NCBI GenBank assembly: GCA_016875645.1
Contig: VGPE01000188.1
Location: 1-5,801 of the forward strand
DNA: 5,801 nucleotides
DNA from: Chloroflexota bacterium
GTDB taxonomy: Bacteria > Chloroflexota > Limnocylindria > Limnocylindrales > CSP1-4
Reading direction: 5' to 3'
The notes below the pieces were generated by a model that made no database searches, was not told the origin of the DNA, and saw nothing but the letters and a program-made list of their open reading frames with translations. Below are positions 4,232 through 5,801 of this stretch, piece by piece (positions within the stretch are counted from its first letter, which is position 1; each line of letters starts with the position of its first letter). The translations under genes were made by a program, and so were the position numbers.

Positions 4232-5518
4232 GTGACCGGTCGCTTCAACCTGGAGCCGTTCGCCTCGCCGGGGTATCGGCGGTACTTCCTGGCGGCGCTG
4301 CTGGCGGCACTCGGGCTGTGGGTCTACTCCCCGGCCCTCGAGTGGGTCATCCTGACCGAGACCGGCCTCGCCGGCGCCGTCGGTGTGCTGCAGTCCACGC
4401 TCATCGTGGCCGTGGCGCTCGCCACGCTGCCGTCGGGCCTGGTGACCGACCGGCTTGGTCCGCGGCGAACCCTGGCGATCTCGCTCAGCGGCATGGGCCT
4501 AATCATCGCCCTGGTCGCCACACTCGCCGCGCTGGATGCGCTGACCTTCGAGTTGGCGATCGTCCTGACGTTCGTCCTCGGCCTCTTCGACGGGTTCTTC
4601 GGCGTGCCGGCGACGCTGCTCCTGGCCCAGGTGGTCGAGCCGCGCCACCTCGGCAGCGCCATCGGTCTCTCGTTCCTCACCAGCGGGCTCGGCCGCCTGA
4701 TCGGCGCGCCGCTCGGCGGTGCGGTGCTGGAGGTCGCCGGTGCAACCCAGGCGTTCATCCCGGCGGCGGTCGCCGTGGGCGTCTCGGGTCTCGTCATCCT
4801 GTCCGCCCCGATCCGCCAGACCGAGGACTGGCCGGAGCGGACCGCCGGCCTGCGCGGCCTCGGGCAGGCCGCGGTCTGGCTCATGCGCCACTCGGCGGCG
4901 CGCTCGGTGACGCTGCTTGCGGTTGTGTCGGGGATCACGATCTACTCGTACGGGGCGCTGCTGCCGGCCCTCACGCGCGACCTCCTGCGTGCGGAATCGG
5001 CCACCCTCGGCCTGCTGTCGGGCGCGGGCGGTCTCGGCGCGATCCTGGCCGCGGTGGTCATGGATGCCATCGGCCGTCGGATCGGGCGCGGCCGCCAGAT
5101 CGTGGCGACCCTGCTCGCTTCAGGGCTCGCCATCGCCCTGCTCGGGATGACCACCCTGCTGCCCGTCGCGATCATGCTCGTCGCGTCGATCGTCTTCTTC
5201 TCCTTCCAATTCGGCGGCACCGCGCAGTTGATCGTCCAGACCTCGCCGCCGCCGCGGCTCCGGCCGGGCGTCGTGGCGGTCTACACCTTCTCGTTCAATG
5301 TCGTGCTGCCCATCGGTACGACGGGCGTGGGCCTGCTCGCGGACCGTTTCGGGGTGGCTGCCGTGCTGCTGGGAATGGGCGTTGCGACGGCCGTCGGCAC
5401 CGCGGCCGTGCTGCTGATGGTCCGCCGTCTGCTCGGCGTGGATGTCGACGAAGGCGGCGACGTGCGCATCCCGGGCGACCGCCGGAAGCCCGATGCCGGT
5501 GCTATCGTCGCGCCATGA
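4232..5518 (+). CDS. major facilitator superfamily (MFS) transporter
   Basis: A 428-residue integral membrane protein with the size and hydrophobic pattern of a 12-helix MFS carrier. The loop between helices 2 and 3 carries motif A, GLVTDRLGPRR (69-79), with Asp73. The equivalent loop of the second half reads MDAIGRRIGRGR (277-288). A soluble stretch around 192-222 (APIRQTEDWPERTAGLRGLG) forms the usual central loop between the two six-helix halves. The C-terminal tail (about 400-428) is charged and cytoplasmic. The overall style resembles the drug/siderophore exporter branch (EntS-like, MFS_3), which uses proton exchange to move small molecules out, but the substrate cannot be told. The GTG start has GGAG six bases upstream, and the first hydrophobic helix begins about 15 residues in. 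The stop overlaps the start of the next ORF (ATGA), so the two are probably translated together. Confidence 0.9.
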   Translation: MTGRFNLEPFASPGYRRYFLAALLAALGLWVYSPALEWVILTETGLAGAVGVLQSTLIVAVALATLPSGLVTDRLGPRRTLAISLSGMGLIIALVATLAALDALTFELAIVLTFVLGLFDGFFGVPATLLLAQVVEPRHLGSAIGLSFLTSGLGRLIGAPLGGAVLEVAGATQAFIPAAVAVGVSGLVILSAPIRQTEDWPERTAGLRGLGQAAVWLMRHSAARSVTLLAVVSGITIYSYGALLPALTRDLLRAESATLGLLSGAGGLGAILAAVVMDAIGRRIGRGRQIVATLLASGLAIALLGMTTLLPVAIMLVASIVFFSFQFGGTAQLIVQTSPPPRLRPGVVAVYTFSFNVVLPIGTTGVGLLADRFGVAAVLLGMGVATAVGTAAVLLMVRRLLGVDVDEGGDVRIPGDRRKPDAGAIVAP

Positions 5519-5801
5519 AGGGCGATCGCGTCGAAGCCGTCGTCGACACGGGCCAGGGGGTCCAGACCTTCGAGATCGTCGCGACCCGCGCCGGCCGCCG
5601 GATCGAAGTCACGACGGCCCGCGGGGTCGTCGAGGTGACCGAAGTCACGCGCGGTGGGACACCGGTGCGCACCGGCCGATTCATGGCCAGCCGTCTCGTG
5701 GCACTGGTGGAGCACCCGGCCGCCGAGGGCGACGGCGCCACGGTCGATGTCCAGACGCGGCGCCGGATGAGCGCGAGCGACGGGCCCGAAGCAGCCCGCA
5801 G
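5515..5801 (+). CDS. unrecognised small protein, translationally coupled to the MFS gene (partial, cut by window end)
   Basis: The ATG at 5515-5517 overlaps the MFS stop (ATGA). From it, 95 codons plus two bases run to the window edge without a stop. Codon use strongly favours G or C in the third position, as in the neighbouring genes, which supports real coding. The protein starts MKGDRVEAVVDTGQGVQTFE. Its first 70 residues alternate charged and beta-branched residues (FEIVATRAGRRIEVTTA, VVEVTEVT, RLVALVEH), suggesting a small all-beta fold. From about residue 70 it becomes polar and Gly/Ala/Arg-rich, probably a flexible tail. There is no signal peptide, membrane helix, Cys pair or catalytic motif. 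I do not recognise the family. The overlap implies co-translation with the exporter, so it may be an accessory of it or simply a co-transcribed housekeeping gene. Confidence 0.65.
   Translation, partial: MKGDRVEAVVDTGQGVQTFEIVATRAGRRIEVTTARGVVEVTEVTRGGTPVRTGRFMASRLVALVEHPAAEGDGATVDVQTRRRMSASDGPEAAR

Noticed and set aside
4324..4938. Minus-strand 204-codon open frame within the MFS gene
   Set aside because: It is antisense to membrane helices of the transporter; its Ser/Arg/Pro/Ala-rich product has no motif.
5281..5741. Minus-strand open frames over the MFS end and the right-edge ORF
   Set aside because: They cross the end of a clear transporter gene antisense. The plus-strand frame from 5515 has stronger third-position GC and an ATGA coupling.

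Overview
The window is GC-rich (roughly 70% by eye) with strong G/C at third codon positions. It uses GTG starts freely and shows at least one start that looks leaderless. This fits a high-GC soil or freshwater bacterium of the Chloroflexota (for example Limnocylindria-like) or Actinomycetota. That placement is inferred from composition and gene style only; there is no rRNA or other marker gene here. No tRNA, rRNA, CRISPR array, insertion sequence or phage gene is visible.

Layout, left to right. (1) 1-186: no supportable gene. (2) 187-1626, minus strand: an exported CotA-like multicopper oxidase with all four copper-ligand motifs. It is split by a single in-frame TAG at codon 164, exactly where the family has the Trp of the WYHDH motif. 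(3) 1730-2095, plus strand, divergent from the oxidase: a small VOC-fold (glyoxalase-like) protein that appears to lack the usual metal ligands. (4) 2096-2233: a GC-rich inverted repeat and a possible promoter. (5) 2234-3340, plus: a complete MalK/UgpC/MsmK-type ABC importer ATPase with no permease or binding protein beside it. (6) 3357-4151, minus, convergent with the ATPase 16 bp away: a pyridoxamine-phosphate-oxidase-like split-barrel protein. It has a long N-terminal extension whose Ala-rich part is encoded by a 15-bp tandem repeat. (7) 4152-4231: a short divergent intergenic region. (8) 4232-5518, plus: a 12-helix-type MFS exporter. (9) 5515 to the window edge: a small unrecognised protein that overlaps the MFS stop by ATGA and is cut off by the window end.

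The genes do not form one evident pathway. The MFS exporter and the following unknown ORF are the only pair with operon-like coupling. The oxidase/VOC pair and the split-barrel/MFS pair are divergent and could share control regions. The ATPase probably works with import systems encoded elsewhere. I see no convincing new multi-gene system. The points most worth a second look are the isolated nonsense codon in an otherwise intact oxidase, the repeat-encoded linker of the split-barrel protein, and the coupled unknown ORF at the right edge.
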